From Ralstonia mannitolilytica (GTDB lineage Bacteria; Pseudomonadota; Gammaproteobacteria; Burkholderiales; Burkholderiaceae): DNA of 64,000 bases. The position numbers and the translations under genes are program-made. The stretch is taken from positions 620,001 to 684,000 of the forward strand of contig NZ_CAJPVG010000001.1 in the NCBI RefSeq assembly GCF_905397375.1, in the 5' to 3' direction. Positions 8,035 through 16,031 of this stretch are shown one piece after another. Positions within the stretch are counted from its first letter, which is position 1. The number at the start of each line of letters is the position of its first letter. The notes beneath the pieces were generated by a model. The model did no database searches and was not told where the DNA came from. It worked only from the letters and a program-made list of their open reading frames with translations.

Positions 8035-10398
8035 TCAAACCCCCTGCATGCGGTTGGCCTGCTCCAGCGGCGACAGCCCCGCCGCCTGCGCCGCCATCGC
8101 GCGCTCGCGCTCCAGGTTGCGCTCCAGCTGCAGCTTGCCTGCGCGATATTGCTTGGGCCACGGCATGTCGAGATAGCCGATGCGCGCGGCTTCGTTCAGC
8201 GTCCAGGCCGGGTTGGCCAGGTGCGGGCGCGCCACGGCGCACAGGTCGGCACGGCCCGCCGCGATGATGCTGTTGACGTGGTCTGCCTCGGAGATGGCGC
8301 CCACCGCGATGGTGGCGATGCCGGCCTCGTTGCGCACGCGGTCGGCAAACGGCGTCTGGAACATGCGGCCGTACACGGGCTGCTCTTTCTTGCTGACCTG
8401 GCCCGACGAGCAATCGATCATGTCCGCGCCTGCGGCCTTGAAGACGCGCGCAATTTCCACCGCATCGTCCGGCGTGATGCCGCCCTCCACCCAGTCGTGC
8501 GCCGAGATGCGCACCGACATCGGCTTGTTCTTCGGCCACACCTCGCGCACCGCGTGGAACACTTCCAGCGGGAAGCGCAGCCGGTTCTCCAGTGAACCGC
8601 CGTATTCGTCATTGCGCTGGTTCGTCAGCGGGGAGATAAACGACGACAGCAGATAGCCGTGTGCGCAGTGCAGCTCGAGCCAGTCGAAACCCGCCTGCGC
8701 CGCCAGCCGCGCCGAACGGACGAAATCATCACGCACGCGGGCCATGTCGTCGCGCGTCATGGCGCGCGACCACTGGCTCACGCCGTCCAGGTACTGCTGC
8801 GGCGATGCCGAGATGAGCGGCCAGTTCTGCCCTTCGTCCAGCGGCAGATCGATGCCCTCCCACGCCACACGGGTCGAGCCTTTGGCGCCGGCGTGGCCCA
8901 GCTGGATGCCGAGCTTCGCGTCGGTGTTGGCGTGCACGAACTCGACGATGCGCGCCCAGCCGTCGCGCTGCGCCGTGTTCCACAGGCCCGGGCAGCCCGG
9001 CGTGATGCGTGCATCGGGCGACACGCATGTCATCTCGGCCATGACGAGGCCAGCACCGCCCATCGCACGCGCGCCGAGATGCACAAGGTGGTAGTCCGCC
9101 GGCTGGCCGTCGACACACGAGTACTGCGCCATGGGCGACACCACCACGCGGTTCTTGAGCGTGACACCCCGCACGGTGAACGGCGTGAACATCGGCGGCA
9201 CCGGGCCGTGCTGCGGCCCGCGCCGGACACCTGCCTGCTCGGCAATCCAGTCTTCAAACTGTTCGAGATAGCGCTTGTCGCGCTGGCGCAGGTTTTCGTG
9301 GCTGATGCGCTGGCTGCGCGTGAGCAGCGAATACGCAAACTGCTCGGTCGGCAGGCTCGCATAGCGGGCGACGTTCTCGAACCACTCGGTCGAGTTGCGC
9401 GCCGCGTTCTGGATACGCAGCACTTCCACGCTGCGCACGGCTTCGTAGTGTTCCAGCGCGCCGCGAAGGTCGCCCGGGTGCTCGCCGATGCTGCGTGCGA
9501 GTTCGATCGCATCTTCCAGCGCCAGCTTGGTGCCCGAGCCGATCGAGAAGTGTGCCGTGTGCGCCGCGTCGCCCATCAGCACCACCGGCGTGCCATTGGC
9601 ATTGGCATGCACCCAGTCCCGGCACACCACGCGCGGAAACCGGATCCACTGTGCCGAACCGCGCAGGTGCGCCGCGTTGGAGATCAGCGGGTTGCCGTCG
9701 AGGTGCCTGGCGAACAGGCGCTCGCAGAAGGCGATGGCCTCTTCCTTCTCCATCGTGTCGAGCCCGGCCTTGCGCCAGACCTCTTCGGGCGTCTCCACGA
9801 TGAAGGTGGAGGTGTTGTCATCGAAGCGGTAGGCATGCGCCTGAAACCAGCCGTGTTCGGTCTCTTCGAATGCAAACGTGAACGCCTCGAACAGTTTGTG
9901 CGTGCCCAGCCACACAAAGCGGCAGCGGCGCGTGTCGATATCGGGTTGAAACGTGGCGGCGTACTTGGTGCGGATGCGGCTGTTCAGGCCGTCGCTTGCG
10001 ATGATGAGGTCGGCATCGGCGTACGCGGTGTCATCTTGCACGTCGGTTTCAAAGACCAGCCTGACGCCCTCTTCCTCGCAGCGCGCCTGCAGGATGTTCA
10101 GCAGGCGCTTGCGCCCGATGCCGCAGAAGCCGTGGCCGCCCGAACGCACCACCTGGCCGCGGATGTGGACTTCAATGTCGTCCCAGTGGTTGAAGGCATC
10201 GAGGATCTGCGCGGCGCTCTTGGCGTCGGCGCGCTGCAGGTTGCTCAGCGTCTGGTCAGAGAACACCACGCCCCAGCCGAAGGTGTCATACGGCCGGTTG
10301 CGCTCGACCACGGTGATGTCGTGTGACGGATCCTGCAGCTTCATGAGCAGGGCGAAGTAGAGGCCAGCCGGCCCACCACCAATACAGACGATCTTCAT
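8035..10398 (-). CDS. Bifunctional FAD monooxygenase / Old Yellow Enzyme-like reductase acting on an aryl-CoA
   Basis: 787-residue two-domain flavoprotein. Residues 1 to about 390 are a group A FAD monooxygenase with the Rossmann motif GGGPAGLYFALL at the N-terminus and GDAAHT later. From about 400 on is an Old Yellow Enzyme/2,4-dienoyl-CoA reductase barrel (FTVRGVTLKNRVVVSPM, HGYLLSSFISPLTNQR). This domain order is that of 2-aminobenzoyl-CoA monooxygenase/reductase (Azoarcus evansii AbmA) and salicylyl-CoA 5-hydroxylase/oxidoreductase annotations. The enzyme hydroxylates and then reduces the activated ring without ring cleavage by a dioxygenase. It is first in the operon, so it defines the pathway. 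Substrate choice between 2-aminobenzoyl-CoA and salicylyl-CoA is open. Confidence 0.93.
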   Translation of the reverse strand: MKIVCIGGGPAGLYFALLMKLQDPSHDITVVERNRPYDTFGWGVVFSDQTLSNLQRADAKSAAQILDAFNHWDDIEVHIRGQVVRSGGHGFCGIGRKRLLNILQARCEEEGVRLVFETDVQDDTAYADADLIIASDGLNSRIRTKYAATFQPDIDTRRCRFVWLGTHKLFEAFTFAFEETEHGWFQAHAYRFDDNTSTFIVETPEEVWRKAGLDTMEKEEAIAFCERLFARHLDGNPLISNAAHLRGSAQWIRFPRVVCRDWVHANANGTPVVLMGDAAHTAHFSIGSGTKLALEDAIELARSIGEHPGDLRGALEHYEAVRSVEVLRIQNAARNSTEWFENVARYASLPTEQFAYSLLTRSQRISHENLRQRDKRYLEQFEDWIAEQAGVRRGPQHGPVPPMFTPFTVRGVTLKNRVVVSPMAQYSCVDGQPADYHLVHLGARAMGGAGLVMAEMTCVSPDARITPGCPGLWNTAQRDGWARIVEFVHANTDAKLGIQLGHAGAKGSTRVAWEGIDLPLDEGQNWPLISASPQQYLDGVSQWSRAMTRDDMARVRDDFVRSARLAAQAGFDWLELHCAHGYLLSSFISPLTNQRNDEYGGSLENRLRFPLEVFHAVREVWPKNKPMSVRISAHDWVEGGITPDDAVEIARVFKAAGADMIDCSSGQVSKKEQPVYGRMFQTPFADRVRNEAGIATIAVGAISEADHVNSIIAAGRADLCAVARPHLANPAWTLNEAARIGYLDMPWPKQYRAGKLQLERNLERERAMAAQAAGLSPLEQANRMQGV

Positions 10399-10583
10399 GA
10401 CGGCTCCGCGTTCAATGCGGTAGTACCTTAGTCATGAATAGTTTAGTTGTAAAGTAATTTCAGGGAATGTCCGAAGGCAGGCGATGCAGCGGCACGTGCG
10501 CGATGCGGCACGTCGTTCTTAATACTGGCTTAAGTTTGGCTTTCTAGAGTGGGCTCGTCACATACCAGTTCGAAGGCACCATC
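10399..10583. promoter_or_regulatory. Divergent promoter region of the aromatic-CoA operon and the DUF2076 gene
   Basis: For the minus-strand operon, a candidate promoter reads TTTACA (complement of 10448-10453), 17 bases, then TAAGGT (complement of 10425-10430). The AT-rich run between them, rich in TAGT/TTAG words, is where the operon's MarR protein would be expected to bind. No strong plus-strand promoter could be assigned for the DUF2076 gene. Confidence 0.45.
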
Positions 10584-11267
10584 ATGACACCGCAAGAGAT
10601 GCAAGCCCTGGACACCTTCCTTGCCCAGCTCGTCCAGGCGCGCGCCGAGGCGAAGGACCCGCACGCCGAAGCGCGCATCACGCAAGCCGTTGCCCAGCAG
10701 CCCGACGCCGCGTACCTGCTCGTGCAGCGCGCGATGCTGCTCGACCAGGCGCTGGCCGCAGCGCGCTCGCAGATTGCCGCTCTGCAGAATCAGCTGCAGG
10801 CGGCGCAGGCCGGCCGCAGCACAGCGTTCATGGACCCGGCCAACAACTGGGGCAACCACACCGCAGGCGCGGCGTCCACCCCGGGATACGCACCGCAGCA
10901 GGCCGCCCCAACGCCCATGCCGCCTCAACCGCAAGCGGCCCAGGCCCAGCCCGCGCGCCCAGGATTCTTGAGCGGCGGCCTCGGCAGCACGCTTGGCAGC
11001 ATCGCCACCACGGCGGCCGGCGTGGCCGGCGGCGCGCTCCTGTTCCAGGGGATTGAAAACCTGCTGCACCACAACAACGGGGGTGGCGGCTTCCTTGGCC
11101 AGCAGCCGCTGATGGGCGGTCCCACCGAAACCGTGATCAACAACTATTTCGACGGGGACAGCGCCGGCACCACCACCACGGCCTCGCGCGACGACAGCCT
11201 CGGCCTGCTCGACGACAGCGACCTGGTCGGCAGCGACTATTCCGACGACGATTCGACGCTGATCTAG
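10584..11267 (+). CDS. DUF2076 domain-containing protein
   Basis: 227-residue protein with the DUF2076 N-terminus (MTPQEMQALDTFLAQL, then a coiled region PDAAYLLVQRAMLLDQAL). A low-complexity Pro/Gln/Ala linker, a hydrophobic glycine-rich segment (ITTAAGVAGGALLFQGIENLL) and an acidic tail follow. Function is unknown; family members are periplasmic or membrane-associated ligand-binding-like proteins. It stands alone, facing away from the aromatic operon, and is followed by a hairpin terminator. Confidence 0.85.
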   Translation: MTPQEMQALDTFLAQLVQARAEAKDPHAEARITQAVAQQPDAAYLLVQRAMLLDQALAAARSQIAALQNQLQAAQAGRSTAFMDPANNWGNHTAGAASTPGYAPQQAAPTPMPPQPQAAQAQPARPGFLSGGLGSTLGSIATTAAGVAGGALLFQGIENLLHHNNGGGGFLGQQPLMGGPTETVINNYFDGDSAGTTTTASRDDSLGLLDDSDLVGSDYSDDDSTLI

Positions 11268-11294
11268 CCCCCAGGCCGAGCCCCACCCGATATC

Positions 11295-11334
11295 GCGCCC
11301 CGAGAAGGAAGTTCCCAACTTGGGGCGCCTTTCT
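11295..11334 (+). terminator. Hairpin terminator after the DUF2076 gene
   Basis: GCGCCCC (11295-11301) pairs with GGGGCGC (11322-11328), followed by a short C/T-rich run (CTTTCT). The T-run is weak, so termination strength is uncertain. Confidence 0.55.
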
Positions 11335-11384
11335 CGCCAGCTTTCCGCGGCAACACAGCTTCGACATGGCACCTGGAAAAAACA

Positions 11385-11398
11385 AGTTGCATATCTAA
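11385..11398 (+). promoter_or_regulatory. Candidate MarR operator upstream of the marR-like gene
   Basis: The 14-mer AGTTGCATATCTAA lies 15 bases before the regulator's ATG. With flanking bases it forms the imperfect dyad GTTGCATATCTAAC. A 12-of-14 match recurs upstream of the tautomerase gene at 11863-11876, as expected if the MarR protein controls itself and its neighbour. Confidence 0.5.
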
Positions 11399-11413
11399 CC
11401 ATCACCGTCTAAC

Positions 11414-11842
11414 ATGCAACTCACCATGTTCGACCACTGCCTGTACTTCAACACCACCGCCCTGGCACGCAAGCTCGACCGCGTCTGGGCAGACGCCTTT
11501 GCGCCGTTCGGCCTGACGCCTCCGCAGGGCTTCATGCTCCGCGCGATCGTCGACCGCCCGGGCATGCTGCAGAGCGAGCTTTCGGCAGCCATGTCCATCA
11601 CGCGGCCCACGGCAACCCGCGCGCTGGATGGGCTGGAAGCCAAGGGCTTGATCGAGCGCCGCAAGACGGAAGCCGATGGCCGCGAGACTGCCATCTTTCC
11701 GACGCGCGAAGCGGTGAAGATCGGGGCCGCGCTCAATGAAGCGAGCGGCGCCGTCACGGCACGGTTGAAGCGTGTGCTGGGCACCGCCGAGTTCACCGAT
11801 ACGGTGACGAAGATCCGGGGTGTGCGCTCGACCCTGACCTGA
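11414..11842 (+). CDS. MarR family transcriptional regulator
   Basis: 142-residue winged-helix regulator with the MarR fold: LTPPQGFMLRAIVDRPGML, the recognition helix region SITRPTATRALDGLEAKGLIER and the wing KTEADGRETAIFPT. It precedes a tautomerase gene in the same direction, and both genes carry a similar AGTTGCAT element upstream. This pairing suggests a local repressor of the tautomerase. The effector is unknown. Confidence 0.9.
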   Translation: MQLTMFDHCLYFNTTALARKLDRVWADAFAPFGLTPPQGFMLRAIVDRPGMLQSELSAAMSITRPTATRALDGLEAKGLIERRKTEADGRETAIFPTREAVKIGAALNEASGAVTARLKRVLGTAEFTDTVTKIRGVRSTLT

Positions 11843-11862
11843 GCGTTTTTTTTGGTACATAT

Positions 11863-11876
11863 AGTTGCATTGCTAA
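11863..11876 (+). promoter_or_regulatory. Candidate MarR operator upstream of the tautomerase gene
   Basis: AGTTGCATTGCTAA matches the element at 11385-11398 in 12 of 14 positions and lies just before the AAGGAG ribosome site of the tautomerase gene. Binding here would block transcription or translation initiation of that gene. Confidence 0.48.
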
Positions 11877-11894
11877 TTAACAAGGAGAATCATC

Positions 11895-12287
11895 ATGCCG
11901 ATCCTCAACGTCAAAGTCAGTGCCCAGCGTTCTGCCGAGATGACGCAGAAGATCGCGTCCACGCTGCTCGAACTCACCTCGCGCATCCTCGGTAAAGACC
12001 CGAAGGTGACGGCCATCGCCATCGACTACATCGACCCGGCGGACTGGGTCGTCGGCGGGCAAACGTTGGCTGCGCAGGGCAAGAACAGCGTCTATTTCGA
12101 CATCAAGGTGACGGACGAAACCAACACCAAGGCAGAGAAGGCGCAGTACATCGCCGAGGCGTTCGAGGCCTTCTCAGCACTGCTCGGCAATCTGCACGAG
12201 GAGTCCTATATCTATATACAGGACGTCCGGGCCGCGGCTTACGGCTATGGCGGCAAGACGCAGGAGTACCGCTTTCAGCACGCGTGA
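11895..12287 (+). CDS. Tautomerase family protein (4-oxalocrotonate tautomerase-like)
   Basis: 130-residue protein of the 4-oxalocrotonate tautomerase superfamily. After methionine removal, Pro-1 is the N-terminal catalytic proline, and an arginine is present at position 11 as in 4-oxalocrotonate tautomerase. At twice the length of the classic 62-residue subunit, it resembles the longer family members. AAGGAG precedes the ATG. It is probably controlled by the adjacent MarR protein. The substrate is unknown. Confidence 0.88.
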   Translation: MPILNVKVSAQRSAEMTQKIASTLLELTSRILGKDPKVTAIAIDYIDPADWVVGGQTLAAQGKNSVYFDIKVTDETNTKAEKAQYIAEAFEAFSALLGNLHEESYIYIQDVRAAAYGYGGKTQEYRFQHA

Positions 12288-12329
12288 GGTGGGCGCGCAG
12301 CACGGCAGGCCAAACTTCAGGGGCAAATC

Positions 12330-12464
12330 ATGAACCGCATGGGTGCATTCTTTGCGGCCAGCTGGCTGGCCGCCGCGTTGCTGTATTTCGGCCAGCACTC
12401 GCTGGCGTCCATGGCCCTGGCAGGCATTGTGCTGCTGGCCGGGTTCGATCTGCTGCGGCCCTGA
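12330..12464 (+). CDS. Small hydrophobic protein, 44 residues
   Basis: Short ORF MNRMGAFFAASWLAAALLYF... ending GFDLLRP, with two hydrophobic stretches separated by GQHSLASM, so a small inner-membrane protein is plausible. It lies 42 bases after the tautomerase gene in the same direction and ends before the convergent anti-sigma gene. The upstream CAGGGG could serve as a ribosome site. Not recognised as a known family. Confidence 0.5.
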   Translation: MNRMGAFFAASWLAAALLYFGQHSLASMALAGIVLLAGFDLLRP

Positions 12465-12488
12465 ACCTCGCGCCCATGCGCGTGCGGT

Positions 12489-13304
12489 TCAATCTCGCAG
12501 GGCGTTGGCAAAGGCTTCCACCACATCGGCAGAGGCGTCGGTGATGGCCCAGTAACCCATACCGGCACGGCGCCAGTGCAGCAACTGGTAGCCGCGCTCG
12601 GTGCGCAGGACGGGCGCCGTGTCGGTGCCGCTTTCGGGCCGCACGTACAGGTCGACCGGATGCTGGGCCGCGCGATAGACGAGCACCGCCACCGGGTGGC
12701 CGTCCACATAATCGAGCCGCCCCCCGACCAGCGGAAACCCGCGCGCGGCCAGATCCACGACCGGCGGCGCGTAATCGATGCGGCCGTTGAACCACGGCTT
12801 GACGGTATGGCGATCCGACGACACGACGTCGGTCTCGCGCGCGCCCAGCAGCGCCCGTACATGGCTGGCCGTGATATCGCGGGCGGTCAGCGCCGAGGTG
12901 TCGGGGCGGCCAACGAGTACGCCCACGCCAAGCGCCATGGCGGCAACGGCGCCGGCGCTCAAACCCCAGCCCACGCCGGTGCCGGGCGCCACCAGCCAGC
13001 CGGTCAAGCGTTTCCACGCCGAGCCTGCGCTGCGGCGCGCCGCCGACGGTGAGGCCGGTTGCGCGCCCGCCTCGGCTTGCACGGCGGACCGCACGCGGGC
13101 GGCCAGGTCGGCCGGCGCCCTCGCATACAGCGCCGGCGCGCGCAAACCTTGGCGCAACGCATCCACGGTGGCGTCATGGCGCGCGGCCGCCTCCGCGCAG
13201 CCGGCGCAGGCGGCAAGGTGCGCATCCATGCGCAGGCTGTCGGCCGCAGCGAGTTCGCCATCGGCGCGCGCAGCAAGCAGGGCGCGGATGTCGTCACAGG
13301 TCAT
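12489..13304 (-). CDS. Anti-sigma factor with zinc-finger N-terminus
   Basis: 271-residue membrane anti-sigma factor. The N-terminus carries the zf-HC2/ZAS pattern (MTCDDIRALLAARADGELA and HLAACAGCAEA, i.e. H-x3-C-x2-C). A single transmembrane segment near residue 115-130 (GWGLSAGAVAAMALGVGVLVG) is followed by a periplasmic domain. It overlaps the end of the ECF sigma gene by 11 bases. It should hold the sigma factor inactive until an envelope signal; the signal is unknown. Confidence 0.9.
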   Translation of the reverse strand: MTCDDIRALLAARADGELAAADSLRMDAHLAACAGCAEAAARHDATVDALRQGLRAPALYARAPADLAARVRSAVQAEAGAQPASPSAARRSAGSAWKRLTGWLVAPGTGVGWGLSAGAVAAMALGVGVLVGRPDTSALTARDITASHVRALLGARETDVVSSDRHTVKPWFNGRIDYAPPVVDLAARGFPLVGGRLDYVDGHPVAVLVYRAAQHPVDLYVRPESGTDTAPVLRTERGYQLLHWRRAGMGYWAITDASADVVEAFANALRD

Positions 13305-13923
13305 GGCGGGCCTCCTTGGTGCCCTTGGGGCGATTGCCGCTGCCCGCCGTTGCGCGGATGGGCGTCACGTTCGTGCGCGGCGGCGCGCCGTCTTCGGTCA
13401 ACAGGCGCGCGAGCTGCTGCCGCGCACGGGCCAGCCGCGACATGACCGTCCCGATCGGCGCCTCGATGATCACCGCGATATCACGATAGGGCAGCTCCTC
13501 CAGCTCGCGCAGCACGATCACCTCGCGATACGGCACGGGAAGCCGTGCCAGCGCGGCCTGCACGCGGCGCACATCATCCACGCGAGCGAGCAGCGCGGCC
13601 GGGTCGATGCCGTAGCCGGTGGTGTCGTCGTCGGTGGTATCGAACGCCTCGTCCCAGGGCTGGGCGGGCGCCTGCTTGCGGCGCGCGCATTCGGAGTACC
13701 ACGTGTTGCGCACGATCGCGAGCAGCCACGGACGGCCGTCTGCGCCGCGGAATCCGCCGAACAGCCGGAACGCGCGCAGGCAGGCTTCCTGGACGATGTC
13801 GTCGGCGTCCTGCGTGTTGCCGGCGAGCCAACGCGCCAGGTTGTAGGCGGCATCGACATGCGGCAGCACGGCCAGCGCAAAACGCTGGGCGTCGGCGGAC
13901 GGCGCGAGGGCGGGGTCGGACAT
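13294..13923 (-). CDS. ECF-type RNA polymerase sigma factor
   Basis: 209-residue sigma-70 family factor from MSDPALAPSADAQ. Region 2 shows AYNLARWLAGNTQDADDIVQEACLRAFR without the non-ECF extensions. Region 4 shows LPVPYREVIVLRELEELPYRDIA and GTVMSRLARARQQL. It is co-transcribed with the anti-sigma gene and divergent from the metallophosphoesterase/cupredoxin pair. A GGAATA-N17-GTAT element lies upstream of this gene, and an identical-spacing copy faces the divergent operon, so autoregulation and direct control of the neighbours are likely. Confidence 0.95.
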   Translation of the reverse strand: MSDPALAPSADAQRFALAVLPHVDAAYNLARWLAGNTQDADDIVQEACLRAFRLFGGFRGADGRPWLLAIVRNTWYSECARRKQAPAQPWDEAFDTTDDDTTGYGIDPAALLARVDDVRRVQAALARLPVPYREVIVLRELEELPYRDIAVIIEAPIGTVMSRLARARQQLARLLTEDGAPPRTNVTPIRATAGSGNRPKGTKEARHDL

Positions 13924-13948
13924 GGCAGCCTGGGGGCAGTTGACCTGG

Positions 13949-13979
13949 GTATACCAAGGCGCAAACCAGTTTATTCCCG
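13949..13979 (-). promoter_or_regulatory. Candidate ECF promoter of the sigma/anti-sigma operon
   Basis: On the minus strand, GGAATA is followed by exactly 17 bases and then GTATAC, about 30 bases before the sigma start codon. The same arrangement occurs on the plus strand at 14015-14043. Confidence 0.6.
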
Positions 13980-14014
13980 CACCCGAGAAATTTCGCGGCA
14001 AACGCGCGTTTGGC

Positions 14015-14043
14015 GGAATACGCCGCATCCGCCCCCGGTATGA
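14015..14043 (+). promoter_or_regulatory. Candidate ECF promoter of the metallophosphoesterase operon
   Basis: GGAATA (14015-14020), 17 bases, GTATGA (14038-14043), about 60 bases before the metallophosphoesterase ATG. Its box sequence and spacing match the promoter-like element of the divergent sigma gene. Confidence 0.6.
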
Positions 14044-14103
14044 CAGGCAGGACCGGCGCACCCGTCACCGCGCCGGCTCGACCATCCAACCCAGGGGACC
14101 CTC

Positions 14104-15063
14104 ATGAGCCAATCACCCGGCCGACGCCAGTTCCTGCAACTCGCGGCAGTGGGCGGTGCGGTCTACGCCTCCGGCCTGCGCGGCTGGCAGGCCATGGCCG
14201 CCACTGCGCACGCAAACGGCCGCGCGCCGGAAGACTTCTACTTCGTGCAGCTATCCGACACGCACTGGGGCTTCAAGGGCGCACCCAACCCCGATGCACG
14301 TGGCACGCTGCCCAAGGCGATTGCCGCCGTGAATGCGCTCTCGCCCGCGCCGGATTTCGTCATCTTCACGGGCGACCTGACGCACATCAGCGACGACCCG
14401 GCGGAGCGCCGCAAGCGTCTTGCCGAATTCCGCGACCTGGCCGCGGGGCTCAACGTGCCCGTGGTCCGGACCATGCCCGGCGAGCACGATGCTTCGCTGG
14501 ACAACGGCGAGGCCTATATCGAACTCTTCGGCCGCACGCACTATTCGTTCGATCACAAGGGCGTGCACTTCATCGCCATCGACAACGTGTCGGACCCGTC
14601 CGCGCGCGTGGGCGATGCACAGCTCGCGTGGCTGGCGGCAGATGTGCGCTCCGTGCCGGCGCACACGCCCATCGTCGTGTTCACGCACCGGCCGCTGTTC
14701 GATCTGTACCCGCAATGGGACTGGGCCACGCGCGATGGCCAGCAGGTCATCGACTTGCTCATGCCGCACCCCAACGTGACGGTGTTCTACGGCCACATTC
14801 ACCAGGAGCATCACCACATGACCGGGCACATCGCGCACCACTCGGCGCGCTCGCTGATGTTCCCGCTGCCCGCACCGCCCGCGCCGGGCTCGCAGGCAAA
14901 ACGCAACCCGATCCCTTGGGATGCCGCCGCACCGTATCGCGGCCTGGGCTGGCGCAGCATCGCCGAGCACGGCAAGCAGGACGCCGCCACCTGGGCGCTG
15001 GCCGAGCAGCCGATCCAACCCACCAGCGAAGCCACCGCCACCAAGACCCCGGAGACCACCTGA
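14104..15063 (+). CDS. Tat-exported metallophosphoesterase
   Basis: 319-residue calcineurin-like phosphoesterase. The N-terminus has a twin-arginine signal (SPGRRQFLQLAAVGGAVYASG). Metal-ligand motifs appear in order: LSDTHWG, FTGDLTH, GEHD, FTHRPLF and GHIHQEH. It is followed one base later by a cupredoxin gene, and an ECF-type promoter precedes it. The export signal places it in the periplasm, where it would hydrolyse a phosphoester of unknown identity under sigma-factor control. Confidence 0.92.
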   Translation: MSQSPGRRQFLQLAAVGGAVYASGLRGWQAMAATAHANGRAPEDFYFVQLSDTHWGFKGAPNPDARGTLPKAIAAVNALSPAPDFVIFTGDLTHISDDPAERRKRLAEFRDLAAGLNVPVVRTMPGEHDASLDNGEAYIELFGRTHYSFDHKGVHFIAIDNVSDPSARVGDAQLAWLAADVRSVPAHTPIVVFTHRPLFDLYPQWDWATRDGQQVIDLLMPHPNVTVFYGHIHQEHHHMTGHIAHHSARSLMFPLPAPPAPGSQAKRNPIPWDAAAPYRGLGWRSIAEHGKQDAATWALAEQPIQPTSEATATKTPETT

Positions 15064-15064
15064 C

Positions 15065-15442
15065 ATGCGCGCCTTCATCGCACACAACCCCAAGCGCCGC
15101 CTGGCGCTGCGTCAGTTCACCGTGCTGGCGGCCGGCGCGGCCCTCGCCTGCATTGCGCACGGCGAGGGCCCGGCGGTCATCCGCGTGCACGCGCGCAAGT
15201 TCACTTTCACGCCCGACAAGATCACGCTCAAGCGCGGCGTGCCTGTGGTGTTCGAGCTGACCGGGCAAGACATCCTGATGGGCTTTTCGATTCCGGATTT
15301 CAACGTACGGGCCGATGTGGTGCCGGGGCAGACCGTGCGGCTGGCGCTCACACCCGACAAGACGGGCACGTTCGATTTCCTGTGCGACATCTTCTGCGGC
15401 TCGGGCCACGAGACGATGAATGGAACGCTGACCGTCACCTGA
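15065..15442 (+). CDS. Cupredoxin domain protein, CuA-like
   Basis: 125-residue exported protein: signal-like N-terminus (LALRQFTVLAAGAALACIAHG), then a cupredoxin fold resembling the soluble domain of cytochrome oxidase subunit II. The segment CDIFCGSGHETM has the C-x3-C-x3-H-x2-M spacing of a CuA centre. The first histidine ligand expected in the preceding D-x-x-H-S-F segment reads DILMGF, so that ligand is Met here and a standard binuclear CuA site is doubtful. The ATG lies one base after the metallophosphoesterase stop; the two form an operon. Confidence 0.88.
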   Translation: MRAFIAHNPKRRLALRQFTVLAAGAALACIAHGEGPAVIRVHARKFTFTPDKITLKRGVPVVFELTGQDILMGFSIPDFNVRADVVPGQTVRLALTPDKTGTFDFLCDIFCGSGHETMNGTLTVT

Positions 15443-15466
15443 AGCGCAGCGCCGCATACCCAACGC

Positions 15467-15495
15467 AAAACGCCCCGAACAGGTCGGGGCGTTTT
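15467..15495. terminator. Bidirectional terminator between the cupredoxin and SRPBCC genes
   Basis: AAAACGCCCC (15467-15476) and GGGGCGTTTT (15486-15495) form a perfect ten-base stem with A/T flanks on both sides, so it can end transcripts from either convergent gene. Confidence 0.85.
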
Positions 15496-15512
15496 CATCT
15501 GCGAGCGCGGTC

Positions 15513-16031
15513 TTAGGCCAGCGCGTCGCGCTCGGCCAAGGTCAGCAGCAGTTCGTCGAGTCGCTCCAGGGTGGAGGTCATGCCGTCCTTCAACCCCATG
15601 TCGATGACCTTCTGCACATCCTCCGGCGAGTTGTACAACACCACGGTCGTCACGAGGGTGCGTTCGTTCGCATCGGCAAAGGTGACATCCCAGCGCGCGC
15701 GAGGCAGATCAGGATTCACCGTGCCGGCTTCATCGGAAAAAGCATCAAGTGCCGCATAGCCGTCTATCGGATTGATCTTCTGATAGTCCAGGCGGCTCCA
15801 GAACGACTGTCCATCGGGGGTGATCATGGCGTAGTGCCAGTAGCCGCCCTCTTTGAATTCCATGTGCTTGGTCTTGGTGGTCAGCGGCTTGGGCGCAAAC
15901 CACTGATCGAGCAGTTCGCGCTTGGTATGGCAATCCCACACAAGCTGGCGCTTCGCCGCGAACTCTCGCCTCACCGTGAGGCTGCTCTTTTGCATGTCGA
16001 CCACGAAATCAAACCGAAGATCAGCCTTCAC
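15513..16031 (-). CDS. SRPBCC domain protein (AHSA1 family)
   Basis: 172-residue START-like protein of the activator-of-Hsp90 homologue/CalC group (SLTVRREFAAKRQLVWDCHTKRELLDQWFAP, then GGYWHYAMITPDG). Such proteins bind small hydrophobic ligands or act in resistance. It overlaps the ArsR-type regulator gene by 11 bases, a very common bacterial pairing in which the regulator controls the SRPBCC gene. Ligand unknown. Confidence 0.9.
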   Translation of the reverse strand: MKADLRFDFVVDMQKSSLTVRREFAAKRQLVWDCHTKRELLDQWFAPKPLTTKTKHMEFKEGGYWHYAMITPDGQSFWSRLDYQKINPIDGYAALDAFSDEAGTVNPDLPRARWDVTFADANERTLVTTVVLYNSPEDVQKVIDMGLKDGMTSTLERLDELLLTLAERDALA

